Source: Rhodobiaceae bacterium
GTDB lineage: Bacteria > Pseudomonadota > Alphaproteobacteria > Parvibaculales > Parvibaculaceae
Length of the DNA stretch: 64,000 nt
Direction: 5' to 3'
NCBI GenBank assembly: GCA_021404525.1
Contig: JAAWWE010000001.1
Span: forward strand, 62,001-126,000
Both the position numbers and the translations under genes were made by a program. A model generated the notes under the pieces. The model was not told where the DNA came from. It did no database searches and saw only the letters and a program-made list of their open reading frames with translations. Positions 62,720-64,000 of this stretch are shown piece by piece (within the stretch, counting starts at the first letter, position 1; every line of letters begins with the position of its first letter).

Positions 62720-63946
62720 TCACCGGGGTGTTGGCCCCGTATAGCGCGCACGCGGACGGATAAGCCCGGGTCGCATTTGTTGCTCAATCGCATGGGCGAT
62801 CAGCCCGGCGGTGCGACCGAGCGCAAAGAGCGAAAGAGCGGACCCACGCGGCAGGTCATAGGTCACGCACAAAGCAGCCAAAGCGAGGTCAATATTGGGT
62901 TTAATGCCGGCAGCACTCTTCATGGTTTCGATGACCTGGTTCATCTGCGCGAACGCACTGGTGTCCCCGCGATCTTCGGCCATCAAGCGCATCAAAACCT
63001 TCGCCCGTGGATCTCCATTGGGGTAGAGCCAGTGGGAGAATCCCGGCATGGGCTCCTGATCCCTCAAGCGTTGACGTACGCTTTCAGCTGGGTCGTCGCT
63101 TTCCGCAAGATCATGCAGCAAGTTCTCCGTGCGCCGAGAAATGCCACCATGCTTGGAGCCCTGAAGGGCGGCCATGCCTGCCATCACGGCCCCATAGAGT
63201 GTTGTCCCAGCGGCGGCAGTGGTGCGCGCTGTGAAAGCGGACGCATTGAGTTCATGATCTGCACACAGAACAAGAGCGGCGCGAATGGCCTCGCCGGTTG
63301 TCGCATCAGCGTTCCAGGCTCGTTGCAACTGCAGATGAACTGGGTCCGAAGAGGGGGCGTGGCCTGCAATGGTTGCGGCGACCAGTCGGATGATCTTGAC
63401 GCCGGTGGCAGCCAGGCCCTCCGGCGTAATGTTGAACAGAGTCGTGTCGAGCGTCCCGGCGATGGGGAGCGCTGTGAGGGCGCGATCTACGGGTGGAAGG
63501 TCCCCTGGAATTTTCGGCAGTTCAGGAGGCAGCACGTCGTCCTGAAAAGGATCGCTGGCGCAATCCCAGAGCAGGGTGGCAACACTCTCCAAAGAACTGT
63601 GCGCTGCAAGCTCCGTCACATCGGAACCGCGATAATAGAGACGCCCGTCCGCAATCAGCGTGATGGCTGAGTCGAGCAGGGGCTGCCCGGAATTCAATGT
63701 GTACCCCGCATCACCTGGGGGGACCCGCGCTTCATCGAGTTTGGAGCTTCGCCGATCCTTCAGGCCCCGCACATCTTCCGCCCGATAGCGCCGCGCCCGG
63801 GAGTTTGGCACGGGTTCTGATCGGATGAGGTCCCGGCTGACATAGGCATAGAGGGTCGGCAGGCTTACCCCCAATTCAGCCGCAGCTTCCTTGGCATTTA
63901 GGTAGAGAGCCTCATCATCGGAGGATGTATTCACCACTTTATTCAT
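62720..63946 (-). CDS. Citrate synthase-family protein with MerR-like N-terminal HTH
   Basis: The 408-residue protein has a helix-turn-helix in residues 15-60 (YLNAKEAAAELGVSLPTLYAYVSR) of MerR/excisionase type. A citrate synthase domain follows with LCADHELNASAFTART (catalytic His), LQGSKHGG, PGFSHWLYPNGDPRA and KPNIDLALAAL (catalytic Asp), and FALGRTAGLIAHAIEQ near the end. All three catalytic residues are in place, so it should be active as citrate or methylcitrate synthase. The HTH suggests DNA binding or autoregulation. Such fusions are known in alpha- and betaproteobacteria but their role is not settled. Upstream 54 bp to the window edge hold only the start of a divergent region. Confidence 0.9.
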   Translation of the reverse strand: MNKVVNTSSDDEALYLNAKEAAAELGVSLPTLYAYVSRDLIRSEPVPNSRARRYRAEDVRGLKDRRSSKLDEARVPPGDAGYTLNSGQPLLDSAITLIADGRLYYRGSDVTELAAHSSLESVATLLWDCASDPFQDDVLPPELPKIPGDLPPVDRALTALPIAGTLDTTLFNITPEGLAATGVKIIRLVAATIAGHAPSSDPVHLQLQRAWNADATTGEAIRAALVLCADHELNASAFTARTTAAAGTTLYGAVMAGMAALQGSKHGGISRRTENLLHDLAESDDPAESVRQRLRDQEPMPGFSHWLYPNGDPRAKVLMRLMAEDRGDTSAFAQMNQVIETMKSAAGIKPNIDLALAALCVTYDLPRGSALSLFALGRTAGLIAHAIEQQMRPGLIRPRARYTGPTPR

Positions 63947-64000
63947 ATGTTGATTAGCTTAATCAAGATTGACCGTATAGGCAAGCCAGATCATGTTGCA

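Overview
The window looks like chromosomal DNA of an alphaproteobacterium, probably from the Hyphomicrobiales/Parvibaculales side. The grounds are the gene content (glutaryl-CoA dehydrogenase, two nitronate monooxygenases, two TauD-type dioxygenases, IclR and LysR regulators, MaoC, acyl-CoA synthetase, a MerR-HTH citrate synthase) and two intergenic palindromes with a GGAAAAGTG...GGTTTTCCG core like the abundant intergenic repeats of rhizobial genomes. The taxonomic call is inference; there is no rRNA or marker gene to settle it.

Region 1 (1-10091) is a glycan-modification block of relatively AT-rich genes. On the minus strand, in transcription order, it holds a sulfotransferase, a GSCFA protein, a GDSH-esterase/2OG-oxygenase fusion, two paralogous methyltransferase-like proteins, an RmlD-type reductase and the start of a zinc-binding sugar C-methyltransferase. 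A TylF-type and a NanM-type O-methyltransferase face each other tail to tail at 7383-10091. They share a 37-residue N-terminal repeat although their catalytic domains differ.

Region 2 (10585-22311) is a tightly packed sugar-nucleotide operon on the plus strand. It encodes an SDR, a GmhA-type isomerase, an RmlB-like SDR with an altered active site, a split transketolase, a zinc alcohol dehydrogenase, a HAD phosphatase, an APH-type kinase, a HldE homologue with swapped domain order, a sugar-1-phosphate nucleotidyltransferase, a GT2 glycosyltransferase and a methyltransferase. A GmhB phosphatase lies convergently at the end. Together they look like a dedicated route to a heptose or another higher-carbon or branched sugar. 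This is the best candidate for an undescribed pathway here.

Region 3 (22363-28799) has tRNA-Pro(CGG), three unrelated metabolic genes, tRNA-Gln(TTG), and a PglC-PglD-PglE-glycosyltransferase operon expected to start a glycan with a bacillosamine-type sugar. Regions 1-3 together probably build and decorate one surface glycan.

Region 4 (28820-64000) is ordinary accessory metabolism: a heterodimeric ABC exporter, ComB, glutaryl-CoA dehydrogenase, regulators, a globin-coupled diguanylate cyclase, nitronate monooxygenases, TauD-type dioxygenases, two serine beta-lactamase-fold hydrolases, a GH5 glycosidase, oligopeptidase B, MaoC, OmpA-like and ChaC proteins, an acyl-CoA synthetase divergent from a crotonase, three tandem MFS transporters (the middle one cut by an amber codon), an SDR and the citrate synthase. 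No CRISPR array, insertion sequence, phage or toxin-antitoxin module was seen.
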